Of a stretch of 11,966 nt of DNA, positions 11,917-11,966 are shown piece by piece (the first letter of the stretch is position 1; each line of letters starts with the position of its first letter). A program made the position numbers and the translations under genes. The notes under the pieces are model-generated. The model saw nothing but the letters and a program-made list of their open reading frames with translations. It was not told where the DNA came from and did not search any database. The stretch comes from CAZQQN01 sp964549595 (lineage in GTDB: Bacteria > Bacteroidota > Bacteroidia > CAILMK01 > CAYYUA01), in the NCBI GenBank assembly GCA_964549595.1, contig CAZJWK010000087.1:1-11966 (forward strand), in the 5' to 3' direction.

Positions 11917-11966
11917 TTACTCATACCTGAGTGATTCAATAGGATCCTGCTTTGCTGCCCTTTGAG
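11917..11966 (-). CDS. C-terminal end of a MacB/FtsX-type ABC transporter permease (partial)
   Basis: The last 15 codons and a TAA stop are in the window: QRAAKQDPIESLRYE. The DPIESLRYE ending is the hallmark C-terminus of MacB-like ABC permeases, after the last membrane helix. The rest of the gene lies beyond the right edge. It ends 102 bp before the TolC-family gene on the same strand, the usual order for an ABC export system with its outer-membrane channel. The fragment is short, but the motif is distinctive. Confidence 0.8.
   Translation of the reverse strand, partial: QRAAKQDPIESLRYE

Overview
The window looks like chromosomal DNA from a marine-type member of the Bacteroidota. The protein sequences are typical of that phylum: a TviB-like dehydrogenase, a TolC-family protein and a kynureninase/ACMSD pair. 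Several genes are preceded by a TAnnTTTG element, the Bacteroidota -7 box, with little or no Shine-Dalgarno sequence. Every gene I can support lies on the minus strand, so transcription runs from right to left.

The left part (about 1-5400) is an accessory island. It holds four toxin-antitoxin type loci in the same orientation: a MazF/PemK locus whose toxin is frameshifted, a VapC PIN toxin with a DUF2281-like antitoxin, a ParE/RelE toxin with its antitoxin, and a single-chain protein fusing an MntA-type nucleotidyltransferase to a HepT-type HEPN domain. The loci are separated by long gene-free stretches packed with degenerate short-period repeats. These include arrays of an 11-bp unit (constant GWAAY...GTW with a variable centre), arrays of 8-bp units (from AGTCYCTT grading into CAATTACC, plus a CAACCAGT-like type), GC-rich hairpins, and a composite head/11-mer/8-mer unit of about 232-247 bp that is tandemly duplicated. 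There is no transposase, integrase or RNA gene.

The middle (about 5398-7635) has a winged-helix protein with a degenerate nucleotidyltransferase-like domain, then a TviB-type UDP-sugar dehydrogenase gene. The two are separated by a spacer with a clean 7-bp periodic array. This probably marks the edge of a surface polysaccharide locus that is not otherwise visible here.

The right part (about 7832-11966) is ordinary metabolic and transport DNA: kynureninase and ACMSD in one likely operon (tryptophan catabolism by the kynurenine route), a TolC-family outer-membrane protein, and at the edge the last 15 codons of a MacB/FtsX-type ABC permease, which fits an export system with the TolC gene.

The most unusual content is the repeat architecture of the left part, where units at the same rank in different 11-mer arrays resemble each other more than their neighbours do, and the fused MntA-HepT protein that keeps both the nucleotidyltransferase and the RX4HXY motif.
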